From NCBI RefSeq assembly GCF_017104715.1, contig NZ_JAAGPI010000038.1:23574-87573 (forward strand): DNA of 64,000 nt, given 5' to 3'. Made by a program: the position numbers and the translations under genes. Below the pieces are notes generated by a model. The model ran no database searches, was not told the origin of the DNA, and was given only the letters and a program-made list of their open reading frames with translations. This DNA comes from Burkholderia sp. Ac-20365. Lineage in GTDB: Bacteria > Pseudomonadota > Gammaproteobacteria > Burkholderiales > Burkholderiaceae. Shown piece by piece: positions 43,203 through 53,400 of this stretch; position 1 is the stretch's first letter, and each line of letters opens with the position of its first letter.

Positions 43203-44135
43203 TCAGCGCCGCCCTTCGTCGTTGCGCCCGCGCTCACCTTCGCGGATCTTGCCTTGCGACACGCTGCTGCCCGGCGGCACGCTATGCGTGAGCCACACAT
43301 TGCCGCCGATCACCGAGCCGCGTCCGATCGTCACGCGTCCAAGAATGGTCGCACCCGCGTAGATCACGACGTCGTCTTCGACGATCGGGTGACGCGCGTT
43401 GCCCTTCACGAGCGTGCCGTCGCCATCGGCGGCGAAGCTCTTTGCGCCGAGCGTGACGGCCTGATAGACGCGCACGCGCTCGCCGATGATCGCCGTTTCG
43501 CCGATCACGACGCCCGTGCCGTGATCGATGAAAAAGCTCGGGCCGATCTGCGCGCCGGGGTGAATATCGATGCCCGTCGCCGAATGCGCAATCTCGTTGA
43601 TGAAGCGCGCGAGCAGCGGCACACCGAGCCGATGCAGCGCGTGCGCGAGCCGGTGATGCGTCATCGCCCACACGCCGGGATAGCACAGCAGGATTTCCGT
43701 AATGTGCTGCGCGGCAGGATCGCCGACATACGCCGCCTGGATATCGCTGACCAGCAACGCGCGGATGCCCGGCAACTGCTTGCCGAACTGACGCGCGACA
43801 TCGAACGCGCGCGCGCTCAGATCGGCGTCCGACGTCTCCGCGTGCTCGGGCAGAAAGCGCAACGCGCGGCGAATCTGCTCGGCCAGCAAACGAAGCGTGC
43901 TTTCGAGCGTATGGCCAACGTAATAGTCGACGCTCTCGTCGGTGAGATCGGGCGCGCCATAGTGCGTCGGGAACAGCGCGGCGCGCAAGCCGGCAACGAT
44001 GTTGATCACGCCGTCGCGCGACGGCAGTTCGCGAATGCCGCGCGGATGGCGCGTGCGATGCAGTTCTTCACGCGACGCGCGCAATTCGGCGACGATCTGT
44101 TCGAGGCCCCAGTTGTGGGAAGAGACGTTTGACAT
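43203..44135 (-). CDS. Serine O-acetyltransferase (EpsC/CysE family)
   Basis: 310 residues. A helical N-terminal half is followed by a left-handed beta-helix of hexapeptide repeats (IDIHPGAQIGPSFFIDHGTGVVIGETAIIGERVRVYQAVTLGA) with the active-site His of FIDHGTG. It makes O-acetylserine for cysteine synthesis. It is longer than classical CysE and fits the EpsC-like form. No cysK is adjacent. It is the first gene before araC-type and exporter genes. Confidence 0.92.
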   Translation of the reverse strand: MSNVSSHNWGLEQIVAELRASREELHRTRHPRGIRELPSRDGVINIVAGLRAALFPTHYGAPDLTDESVDYYVGHTLESTLRLLAEQIRRALRFLPEHAETSDADLSARAFDVARQFGKQLPGIRALLVSDIQAAYVGDPAAQHITEILLCYPGVWAMTHHRLAHALHRLGVPLLARFINEIAHSATGIDIHPGAQIGPSFFIDHGTGVVIGETAIIGERVRVYQAVTLGAKSFAADGDGTLVKGNARHPIVEDDVVIYAGATILGRVTIGRGSVIGGNVWLTHSVPPGSSVSQGKIREGERGRNDEGRR

Positions 44136-44295
44136 GGCGAGGACGGCAGCCGCGCGCGAAGCGCGGCGAAAGTGAATTGTCCCCAGAGATTACCGCGTTT
44201 CTGAACGCGCCGCCGGGCACGCTTGCGATTCGCATAAGGAACGGCTCATGCAGTGCGGGCCGCCGCATGCGCGGGAGTGCGTAGAAAATACCGCG

Positions 44296-44529
44296 TTACA
44301 CGGTCATACTGCTTGCATCGATCCAGCGCACGGCCCAGTCGCGGGCATGCGCGATAGCAGCGGCTTCGTCGGTGAAGCGGAGGTCGGTGGGGAAGAAGCG
44401 GTTGGCGACGAGTTCGCCATCGCTGGAGCGCGATACCACGACATAAGGTTGCCAAGTTCCATCGCCCGCACGCGCTGGCGCGCAGTTCAGCAAGTAGCCA
44501 CGATGTGTGAATGCAGCATCAACGTGCAT
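44296..44529 (-). CDS. Small protein of unknown function
   Basis: 77 residues: beta-strand-like AFTHRGYLLNCAPARAGDGTWQPYVVVSRSSDGELVANRFFPT, then an amphipathic helix DEAAAIAHARDWAVRWID. This pattern is common in short Burkholderia proteins, but no function is known to me. The start ATG at 44529 has an acceptable context. Confidence 0.7.
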   Translation of the reverse strand: MHVDAAFTHRGYLLNCAPARAGDGTWQPYVVVSRSSDGELVANRFFPTDLRFTDEAAAIAHARDWAVRWIDASSMTV

Positions 44530-44817
44530 GAGTCACCCGCCCCTGACTGCCTCATAGATGGTCCTTTTGCGAGTGCGATGCCGTGTGCCGGAAGAGTCTG
44601 CGACACTTGACGCCGTCAAGCTGTTGTGTGTTCGTTGCTGCACTCGAACCAGAATCATACTCTGTAGGAAAAGGGCGTCCACCAAAAAAATAAGTAAAAA
44701 AATGCGGGTTGCCCGAAGTGCCGTCGCGCGTGGTTCGCCAGGTGATCGTGCGCTCACGCGGAACGACTTTTGCTCACGTCCTATGCTTTGAAGGCACGAG
44801 TCAAGGAGGGCATCAAA

Positions 44818-45267
44818 ATGAGCCTCAACACCCGGAAGATCCCTGCGACGCAATCAGGAAGCAGCGTTGCCCGCAGCGCCGAGATGCACAACGACCGCAC
44901 GCACGACAGCACCGTGGACACCGACAGCAAGAATCACGAAGCCGCGCGCATTGCGGGCCATGCGCCCATCGGCCCCGATGAAATCACAACGACCAACGCA
45001 TCGCTCGTCAACAGCGTGCCCGTCAACCCGTTCGCGGCGCTGGCGGGTTTCGACAGCCGCATCGGCGGAAACCATCTGCTGCTTGCGCTGGAGCCGGGCT
45101 ATCGCCTGATCGATAAAGGCATGACGATGCCCGAGCCCGCCGAGCATTTCGATGACCGCTTTCACGAAACGCGAACGCTTGCCGGTGAGCGCATGCGCGG
45201 ACGCATGCATTTCGCGCTCAATCATCAGCGGCCGATGCGTGTGATCGAACTCGAGCGCGTCGAGTAA
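44818..45267 (+). CDS. Soluble protein of unknown function
   Basis: 149 residues. A polar, probably disordered head of about 60 residues with SHS-like Asp/His/Thr content precedes a small ordered part: NPFAALAGFDSRIGGNHLLLALEPGYRLIDKGMTMPEPAEHFDDRFHETRTLAGERMRGRMHFALNHQRPMRVIE. No signal peptide. AAGGAGG lies seven bases before ATG 44818. A 12-base-arm hairpin follows. No domain recognised. Confidence 0.65.
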   Translation: MSLNTRKIPATQSGSSVARSAEMHNDRTHDSTVDTDSKNHEAARIAGHAPIGPDEITTTNASLVNSVPVNPFAALAGFDSRIGGNHLLLALEPGYRLIDKGMTMPEPAEHFDDRFHETRTLAGERMRGRMHFALNHQRPMRVIELERVE

Positions 45268-45286
45268 GCGCTCATCTTTGTCTTTG

Positions 45287-45321
45287 TGGCGCGATGTGTC
45301 GTCATGCGGCACATCGCGCCA
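45287..45321 (+). terminator. Strong hairpin after the 44818 gene
   Basis: TGGCGCGATGTG and CACATCGCGCCA pair perfectly around 11 bases, 19 bases past the stop. No T-tract follows. Confidence 0.55.
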
Positions 45322-45450
45322 TGCCGTTCTCACGCGAGGTGTCGTGTGCGCGATTCGAAACTGCTGGTTTCATGACTCCGTCGCATGGTCATCTTTTTCG
45401 CAATTGAAACGATCAGCACAATCGGCACAATTTCATTCACGGAGCAGCAG

Positions 45451-46056
45451 ATGAGCAGAATCGTCGTGATCGGTGCCACGGGCACGCTCGGCCAGGCCGT
45501 CGCCACTGAACTGAAAGCGCGGCATGAAGTGATCGAAGTCGGCGCGACACGCGGCGCGCACCAGGTCGACAGCAAGGACCCGGCGAGTGTCGAACGGCTG
45601 TTTGAGACAATCGGCAAAGTGGATGGCGTCGTCACGACGACGGGCAAGGTCCACTTCGGCCCGCTGCCCGAGATGAGCGTCGAGCAGTTCTGGATCGGCC
45701 TGCGTGACAAGCTGATGGGACAGGTCAACGTCGTGCTGGCTGCACAGAAGTATGTGAACGACGGCGGATCGTTCACGCTGACAAGCGGCATTCTCGCCGA
45801 CGAACCGATCAAGCTCGGCGCCAGCGCAACGACAGTGAACCTGGCACTCGAAGGTTTCGTGCGCGGCGCGGCGATCGAATTGCCGCGTCACATCCGCATC
45901 AATCTGGTGAGCCCGACGGTGCTGATGGAATCGATGGAAAGCTATGCGCCATTCTTCCGCGGCTTCGAGCCCGTCGATGCGAAGAAGGCGGCACAAGCGT
46001 ATCTGCGCAGTGTCGAAGGCGCGCAGACGGGACGTGTGTATCGCGTCGGGTACTGA
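45451..46056 (+). CDS. Atypical short-chain dehydrogenase/reductase
   Basis: 201 residues. Rossmann motif GATGTLG at 8-14; the mid-region reads LTSGILADEP and GASATTVNLALEGFVRGAAIELP. The canonical YxxxK catalytic pair is missing from the position where it normally follows the SGIL segment (it reads GASATTVN), although the flanking SDR features and the C-terminal INLVSPT are intact. It belongs to a known short SDR family with this feature. Ligand or catalytic use uncertain. GGAG lies six bases before the ATG. Confidence 0.85.
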   Translation: MSRIVVIGATGTLGQAVATELKARHEVIEVGATRGAHQVDSKDPASVERLFETIGKVDGVVTTTGKVHFGPLPEMSVEQFWIGLRDKLMGQVNVVLAAQKYVNDGGSFTLTSGILADEPIKLGASATTVNLALEGFVRGAAIELPRHIRINLVSPTVLMESMESYAPFFRGFEPVDAKKAAQAYLRSVEGAQTGRVYRVGY

Positions 46057-46080
46057 AACGTTCGATTGATGTCTGTTGGC

Positions 46081-46108
46081 GAGCGCACCTTGTCGTGCGC
46101 TCGTTTTT
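46081..46108 (+). terminator. Intrinsic terminator after the SDR gene
   Basis: GAGCGCAC and GTGCGCTC pair around six bases and are followed by GTTTTT. Confidence 0.85.
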
Positions 46109-46129
46109 CATTGAGCGAACGGTAGCGGC

Positions 46130-47881
<1,752 letters not shown>

Positions 47882-47889
47882 TTCGACTC

Positions 47890-48795
47890 CTACCGGCGCT
47901 GCTCCTTCACGCGAGACACGATCTGTGTCGGGCTCACGAACTGCAGCGCAATCAATACCCAGATCAGCGTGATCGCCATGTAGATCATCGCCATCGCGTC
48001 GATCGACTGCGGCGCACGCACGCCCGTTGAAAATACAGCGTAGTACAACGCGACGACCAGCGTCTGCGTCGCCGGCCCCGCCGTGAAGAACGTTAGCTCG
48101 AACATGCCGATCGTGCGTACCAGCACGAGCAGACCCGCAGCGAGCATGCCCGGCACCAGCAAGGGCAGCAGAATATAGCGGAAATAGCGGAACGTATTCG
48201 CGCCGAAGATACGCGCCGCCGACTCCAGATTCGGATCGATCTGCTCGATGAACGGCGTCATCACGAGAATCACGAATGGCAGCGCGGGCACGAGGTTCGC
48301 GAGAATCACACCGCTCAAGGTTCCAGCGAGACCGATCTTGTACATCACGGTCGCCATCGGAATACCGTACGTGACGGGCGGCACCATCAACGGCAGCAGG
48401 AACACGAGCATCGCGAAACGCTTGCCGCGAAACTGCACGCGGGCGAGCGCGTACGCGGCGGGAACGCCAAGCAGAATTGAAAGCAGGACCACTGCGCCCA
48501 CCACTTCCACCGTCACCCACAGCACCGCCGCAAGCTGGAAGTCGCTCCAGGCCTGCGCGTACCAATGCAACGTGAAGCCCTGCGGCAGCAGGGTGCCGAA
48601 CCAGCGCGTCGCGATCGAATTGACCGCCACCGTCGCGATCAGCAACACGATATTCAGCAGGAAGAAAATCATCGCGCCCCAGACGAGCGCCTTATAGATA
48701 CGGTCACGCAAACTGACATGCGGTTTCATCGATTTCACCGACTGCCCTTGCGGCGCAGCGGGCCACGGATGCGCGACCTGATGATCGGTAGCCAT
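47890..48795 (-). CDS. ABC transporter permease (PotC-like)
   Basis: 301 residues. Six transmembrane segments; the binding-protein-dependent EAA loop is AARIFGANTFRYFRYILLPLLVPG. It overlaps the upstream permease by one base (TGATG). Second permease of the importer, with an unusually long polar N-terminus. Confidence 0.9.
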   Translation of the reverse strand: MATDHQVAHPWPAAPQGQSVKSMKPHVSLRDRIYKALVWGAMIFFLLNIVLLIATVAVNSIATRWFGTLLPQGFTLHWYAQAWSDFQLAAVLWVTVEVVGAVVLLSILLGVPAAYALARVQFRGKRFAMLVFLLPLMVPPVTYGIPMATVMYKIGLAGTLSGVILANLVPALPFVILVMTPFIEQIDPNLESAARIFGANTFRYFRYILLPLLVPGMLAAGLLVLVRTIGMFELTFFTAGPATQTLVVALYYAVFSTGVRAPQSIDAMAMIYMAITLIWVLIALQFVSPTQIVSRVKEQRR

Positions 48796-49676
48796 CAGCC
48801 TTTACCTCCTGTCGCCGGTCCAGTGTAGAAGAAGCGGCGCGCGCCGAGCATCGCGGCGACGATCACCAGTTGCACGAAACCCATCACGATTGCGATCGCC
48901 GAAGCCAGTGAGTAATCGTAGTTCTCGAATGCTGCTTCGGCAGCGGCAATCGACATCACGCGCGTCGGCCCCGCGGGCGCACCGAGCAGCACGGCCGATG
49001 GAAACACCGAAAACGCCTGCACGAACGACAGACACGCGGCCATCGTGAGACCCGGCACCAGCAGCGGCAGATAGATTTGCCGGAACTGCTGCCACGGGCT
49101 CGCGCCAAGCGTCGCCGCCGCGCTCGCGAGCGTCGGATCGATGCCCGTCACGTACGACAGCGTCAGCAGAAACGCGAACGGAAACCCGGACACGACCAGC
49201 GAAATCAACACGCCCCAGAAGTTATGCGTGAGCCGCACTTCATCCGTATAGAGATGCAGCCCTTGCAACGTTTGCGGAAACCAGCCATTCGGACCGAAGT
49301 ACGTCAACATGCCGTCGGCGATCAGCACGGTGCCGAGCGTGACGGGAATCACGAGCAGCGTGGTGACGAACTTCTGATACGGCGACGGACGGCGAAGCGC
49401 AAACGCGACAGGCACCGACACGCCGACGTTGATCAACGTTGCCGGCACGGCGAGCTTCAGCGTGACGATGATGGTCGGCCACATCGACGTGTCGCTGAAG
49501 AACTTCGCGTAGTTCGCCCACATGCCGCCGCCTTCCATTGGACTGAAGGACAACGCGAGACCATAGACAAACGGATAGACGAATAGCGCGAGGATGAACA
49601 GCAACGCGGGCGACACGAGCCACGCCTTGCCGTCGCGCGGCGCGGCGGGTCTCGCCGCGGGCGTGAGCGTGCTCAT
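48795..49676 (-). CDS. ABC transporter permease (PotB-like)
   Basis: 293 residues, six transmembrane helices; EAA loop ASAAATLGASPWQQFRQIYLPLLVPG. Overlaps the ATPase gene by four bases. First permease of the PotABCD-type importer. Confidence 0.9.
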   Translation of the reverse strand: MSTLTPAARPAAPRDGKAWLVSPALLFILALFVYPFVYGLALSFSPMEGGGMWANYAKFFSDTSMWPTIIVTLKLAVPATLINVGVSVPVAFALRRPSPYQKFVTTLLVIPVTLGTVLIADGMLTYFGPNGWFPQTLQGLHLYTDEVRLTHNFWGVLISLVVSGFPFAFLLTLSYVTGIDPTLASAAATLGASPWQQFRQIYLPLLVPGLTMAACLSFVQAFSVFPSAVLLGAPAGPTRVMSIAAAEAAFENYDYSLASAIAIVMGFVQLVIVAAMLGARRFFYTGPATGGKG

Positions 49677-50752
49677 GACGGCTCTCCGTCGTAGACCAGC
49701 GTGCGTGACGGCGGCACGCGCAACGTGACGCGCTCGCCTTCGGCAAACTCACCCGCGACGCGCGCCCACAATTCGCCGAACGCGCTCTTCACACGAATCA
49801 GCGAATCGCGGCCACCGTATTCGACCGTGGTGACCTGAGCGTCGAATGCATTCTCCGAGCCGGGCGCGGCACGCTCCATATCTTCGGGACGAAGAGCGAC
49901 GGAAACACGCTTGCTGTTGAAGCCGTCCATCGCCATACCGATCAGACGCACGCCGTTCGCCTCGACTGCGACACCTTCGCCCTGCGTGCCTTCGAGCGTG
50001 AACGGCAGCACGTTGCGATAACCCATGAACCGCGCGACATGCAGATTCTTCGGACGCCCATAGACTTCCTTCGGCGTCGCGACCTGTTGCACGACGCCCT
50101 CTTTCATTACGACGATGCGGTCGGCCATCGACAGCGCTTCGTCCTGGTCGTGCGTCACGTATATGGTCGCGCGATCCAGCTGGGTGTGAATGCGGCGAAT
50201 CTCGGCGCGCATTTCGATGCGCAGCTTGGTATCGAGATTCGAGAGCGGCTCGTCCATCAGAATGAGCGGCGGTTCGATGACGATTGCGCGCGCAATCGCG
50301 ACGCGCTGCTGCTGGCCGCCCGACAACTGGCCCGGCAGCTTCTTCTCATGACCGACCAGTTGCACGAGTTGCAGCGCATCGCGCGCGCGCTTCACCGTTT
50401 CCGCCTTTGAGGTGCCGCGCATCTTCAGGCCGAAACCAACGTTATCGAGCACCGACATATGCGGAAACAGCGCGTAGTTCTGAAACACCATGCCGAAGCC
50501 GCGCTTTTCGGGCGGCAGCACGTCGATGCGTTTTTCGTCGAGCCAGATGCCGCCGCCCGACAGCGGCTGCAAACCCGCGATGCAGTTCAGCGCCGTCGAT
50601 TTGCCGCAGCCCGAAGGCCCGAGCAGCGCGATGAATTCGCCGCGGCGGATATTCAGATCGAGCCCCTGCAACGCCGCCACTGATTGCCCTTCGGTATTCA
50701 CGAAACTGCGGCTGACCGACTCGAGGCGCAACTGTTCAAATTGATGCTTCAT
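49673..50752 (-). CDS. ABC transporter ATPase (PotA-like, with TOBE domain)
   Basis: 359 residues. Walker A GPSGCGKST at 45-53, signature LSGGQQQR, Walker B LILMDEP, then a TOBE ligand/regulation domain (about 280-355, ALRPEDME). ATG 50752 follows a weak GGGAAG. It powers the two permeases coupled downstream. Confidence 0.92.
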   Translation of the reverse strand: MKHQFEQLRLESVSRSFVNTEGQSVAALQGLDLNIRRGEFIALLGPSGCGKSTALNCIAGLQPLSGGGIWLDEKRIDVLPPEKRGFGMVFQNYALFPHMSVLDNVGFGLKMRGTSKAETVKRARDALQLVQLVGHEKKLPGQLSGGQQQRVAIARAIVIEPPLILMDEPLSNLDTKLRIEMRAEIRRIHTQLDRATIYVTHDQDEALSMADRIVVMKEGVVQQVATPKEVYGRPKNLHVARFMGYRNVLPFTLEGTQGEGVAVEANGVRLIGMAMDGFNSKRVSVALRPEDMERAAPGSENAFDAQVTTVEYGGRDSLIRVKSAFGELWARVAGEFAEGERVTLRVPPSRTLVYDGEPS

Positions 50753-50893
50753 GATCGCTTCCCTACGATGTTGCAAGGCCGCGCCGCCGGGCGACGCGCC
50801 GTACGATCACCGATGCGCGCAAGGCGTCATGGACGCCATGCGCAGCACCGGCTGCTCCGCTTTGCGCGGTGATGGGTATGCGTTGTTATGAGC

Positions 50894-52084
50894 TTATTTG
50901 GTCTTTTGCGCGCCCACTTCGCGGTCCCACTTCTGGAACGCCGCGACCATCGCCGCTGCGCTCAACGGCTGAACGTGCGGACGATCGGCAAGCAGTTTCG
51001 CGTATTCCGGACGGCCGAACTTCTTCAGCACTTCCTGGCTGTGCTCGGGCGCTTGCGCTTCCGTCACGCCCTTGATGGCGGGGCCCGGATAGAAATAGCC
51101 GTCGTCGTAAGTCAGGGCCTGCTGCGCCGGCTCGAGCATGAAATTCATCAGCTTGTAGAGAACGTCGAGCTTTTCCTTCGGCACGCCTTTCGGGATCACC
51201 ATGAAGTGTGCATCGTTCACCCACGTCATGTTGTCGAAGGCCTGGACCTTGAACTCAGCCGGCACGATACCGAGCGCGCGCGGGTTGATGTCCCAGCCCG
51301 TCACGGTAACCGTCATGTCGCGCGTGCCTTCGCCCAGTTCCTTCATCACCGCCGATGTGCCGCCCGGGTAATAAGGAATGCAGTCATTCAGCTGCTTGAG
51401 AAACGCCCAGGTTTTATCCCAGCCGTTGACGGGATCTTTCGGATCCTTGTCGCCGAGCACGTACGGCAGGCCCATCAGGAACGTACGGCCCGGACCGGAG
51501 TTGGCCGGACGCGCATAGATCAGCTTGTTCGGATGTGCCTTGCACCATTGCAGGAGTTGATCCGGCGTCTTGGGCGGATCGCTGACCTTGGCCGGGTTGT
51601 ATTCGATCAGCGGACCGGCCGGCATATAGGCGACTTCGAGACCGAAGCCCTGCGCGAGATCCTGCATCTTGCGCGGACCAGGTGCGTACTTGTCGAGCAC
51701 GCCGGGGAAGGCTGCGTTGTTCTCAGGCAGCAGCTTGACCCACAGGTTCTGCTCGATGCCGGCGGCGAGCGCGTCGGTGCCCGTCAGCACGAGATCGATA
51801 TCCGATCGGCCGGCCGCCTGCATCGCCTTGATCTTGCCGGGCAACTGCGGGGCGGGCGCGTTCGTATAAGTGATGTTGGAAACGAGATTCGGGTACTTGG
51901 CCTTGAAGGCTTCGAAACCCTTCTGGGTCAACTGGAGATCGCCGGCTACGTCGACGATATTGAGCGTAACGGCATCCGCCGCATGCGCCGTTGTTGTGAA
52001 TCCTGCCACTGCCGCGCTGACTGCTACGCACAGTGCCGCCACTTTCAGCGGCAACTTTGCTGACAACTTGCCAGAAAAAGCCAT
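50894..52084 (-). CDS. ABC transporter substrate-binding protein (PotD/family 1 type)
   Basis: 396 residues. Signal peptide about 1-35 (ALCVAVSAAVAGFTTTAHAAD). The mature protein is a type II binding fold with AGRSDIDLVLTGTDALAAG and NDAHFMVIPKGVPKEKLD. In this locus the ligand is likely a sugar acid or lactone rather than a polyamine. Separated from the ATPase gene by 141 bases that contain a small hairpin (ggcgtc-atg-gacgcc, 50823-50837). Confidence 0.88.
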   Translation of the reverse strand: MAFSGKLSAKLPLKVAALCVAVSAAVAGFTTTAHAADAVTLNIVDVAGDLQLTQKGFEAFKAKYPNLVSNITYTNAPAPQLPGKIKAMQAAGRSDIDLVLTGTDALAAGIEQNLWVKLLPENNAAFPGVLDKYAPGPRKMQDLAQGFGLEVAYMPAGPLIEYNPAKVSDPPKTPDQLLQWCKAHPNKLIYARPANSGPGRTFLMGLPYVLGDKDPKDPVNGWDKTWAFLKQLNDCIPYYPGGTSAVMKELGEGTRDMTVTVTGWDINPRALGIVPAEFKVQAFDNMTWVNDAHFMVIPKGVPKEKLDVLYKLMNFMLEPAQQALTYDDGYFYPGPAIKGVTEAQAPEHSQEVLKKFGRPEYAKLLADRPHVQPLSAAAMVAAFQKWDREVGAQKTK

Positions 52085-52187
52085 TTCGTCTCCTCGCCTC
52101 TTGGTATGGAACGTCCGCCGACGGGATGCGGCGCTGACGCACTACGGGCTGCTAGTCAGTGAAACATAACGAACGGGCGCGCATGAT

Positions 52188-52209
52188 GTCAAGCAAATTC
52201 TAGCTTGAC
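52188..52209. promoter_or_regulatory. Inverted repeat upstream of the binding-protein gene
   Basis: GTCAAGC-N8-GCTTGAC, 7-base perfect arms, 104 bases before the binding-protein ATG, in the 248-base gap to the lactonase gene. It may be an operator for a second promoter within the cluster. Confidence 0.45.
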
Positions 52210-52332
52210 GAGTTCATTGCGCGATCACCTTTCATATTCTTCAAATCCTTTTATGGTAAGGGTTTCCGCGAATTTTTCCGACTCGGCCATTCGGCATAGG
52301 GAGAACACCGAGATACAACTTGTTAGGCAACT

Positions 52333-53283
52333 TCAGCCGCCGCGCACGCCCTGTGTATTGACGTACAACGAGTACAGGCCATGGCTCGCCGCCATGAACA
52401 ACCGGTTGCGATGCCTGCCGCCAAAGCACACGTTCGCGCAGCGCTCCGGCAGCGCGATATGGCCAAGCGCTTCGCCCTGCGGTGAAAACACGCGCACGCC
52501 GTCCAGTTCGTCGGTGCCCATGCCCCAACCGCACCACAGATTGCCGTGGGTATCGACGCGGAAACCGTCCGGCGTGCCCTGTTGCGCATCGATCAGCACA
52601 CGATTGTTAGAAAGCGTCCGCCCATCGCCGGCAACGTCGAACGCGCGGATCGTGCGTGGCTTCGAGCGCGATTCGACGATGTACAGCACGGACTCGTCCG
52701 GCGAAAACGCCAGCCCGTTCGGCCCGATCACCTCATCGCAAACCATCGTGACTTCGCCCGTCTGGCCATCCACGCGATACACGTTTTGCGGCAGTTCTGG
52801 CTCCTGCTTCTCGCCTTCGTAAAAACTGTCGATGCCAAACGACGGATCCGTAAACCAGATCGAGCCATCCGACTTCACGACCACATCGTTCGGAGAATTG
52901 AAGCGCTTGCCCTGGTAACGATCAGCGATCACGGTGATCGAACCGTCGTATTCGGTGCGCGTCACACGCCGCGTCAGATGCTCGCAGGTAACGAGCCGCC
53001 CTTCGCGATCACGCGTGTTGCCGTTCGCGTTGTTCGACGGCCGGCGAAACGGCGTCACGGCGCCCGTCTCTTCATCCCAGCGCAGGATCCGGTTGTTCGG
53101 AATGTCGCTCCACAGCACGTAGCGGCCGTCGCCGAACCATACGGGCCCTTCCGACCAGCGCGCGCCCTGATACAGGCATTCGACGGAAGCCGAGGCGAGA
53201 CGCAATGCGTCAAAGCGGGGATCGAAACTGCGGATGGAGGGGTCGGGATAGCGGCGCTGATTTTGATGGAGGATGTCGGTCAT
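52333..53283 (-). CDS. SMP-30/gluconolactonase-like sugar lactonase
   Basis: 316 residues. SMP-30 beta-propeller: ARWSEGPVWFGDGRYVLWSDIPNNRILRWD, FNSPNDVVVKSDGSIWFTDPSFG and GPNGLAFSPDESVLYIVES, with the metal-binding Glu, Asn and Asp in place. It opens aldonolactones to aldonates. It starts 16 bases after a very strong hairpin and lacks a good ribosome site. Confidence 0.92.
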   Translation of the reverse strand: MTDILHQNQRRYPDPSIRSFDPRFDALRLASASVECLYQGARWSEGPVWFGDGRYVLWSDIPNNRILRWDEETGAVTPFRRPSNNANGNTRDREGRLVTCEHLTRRVTRTEYDGSITVIADRYQGKRFNSPNDVVVKSDGSIWFTDPSFGIDSFYEGEKQEPELPQNVYRVDGQTGEVTMVCDEVIGPNGLAFSPDESVLYIVESRSKPRTIRAFDVAGDGRTLSNNRVLIDAQQGTPDGFRVDTHGNLWCGWGMGTDELDGVRVFSPQGEALGHIALPERCANVCFGGRHRNRLFMAASHGLYSLYVNTQGVRGG

Positions 53284-53298
53284 GGCGCGGTCAGAGAG

Positions 53299-53332
53299 AA
53301 CGCCGGGCGTCGAATGATCGACGCCCGGCGTT
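53299..53332 (-). terminator. Strong intercistronic hairpin between ALDH and lactonase genes
   Basis: Perfect 13-base GC-rich arms (53299-53311 and 53320-53332) with an 8-base loop. No U-tract follows on the minus strand, so it is more likely an RNA processing or stability element than a terminator. Confidence 0.6.
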
Positions 53333-53400
53333 CGCGGTGGTGACTGGTTGTTGTTAAGGTCGCTGCTGCAGAAGATATCGCAAACGAACGCGGCGAGCGT

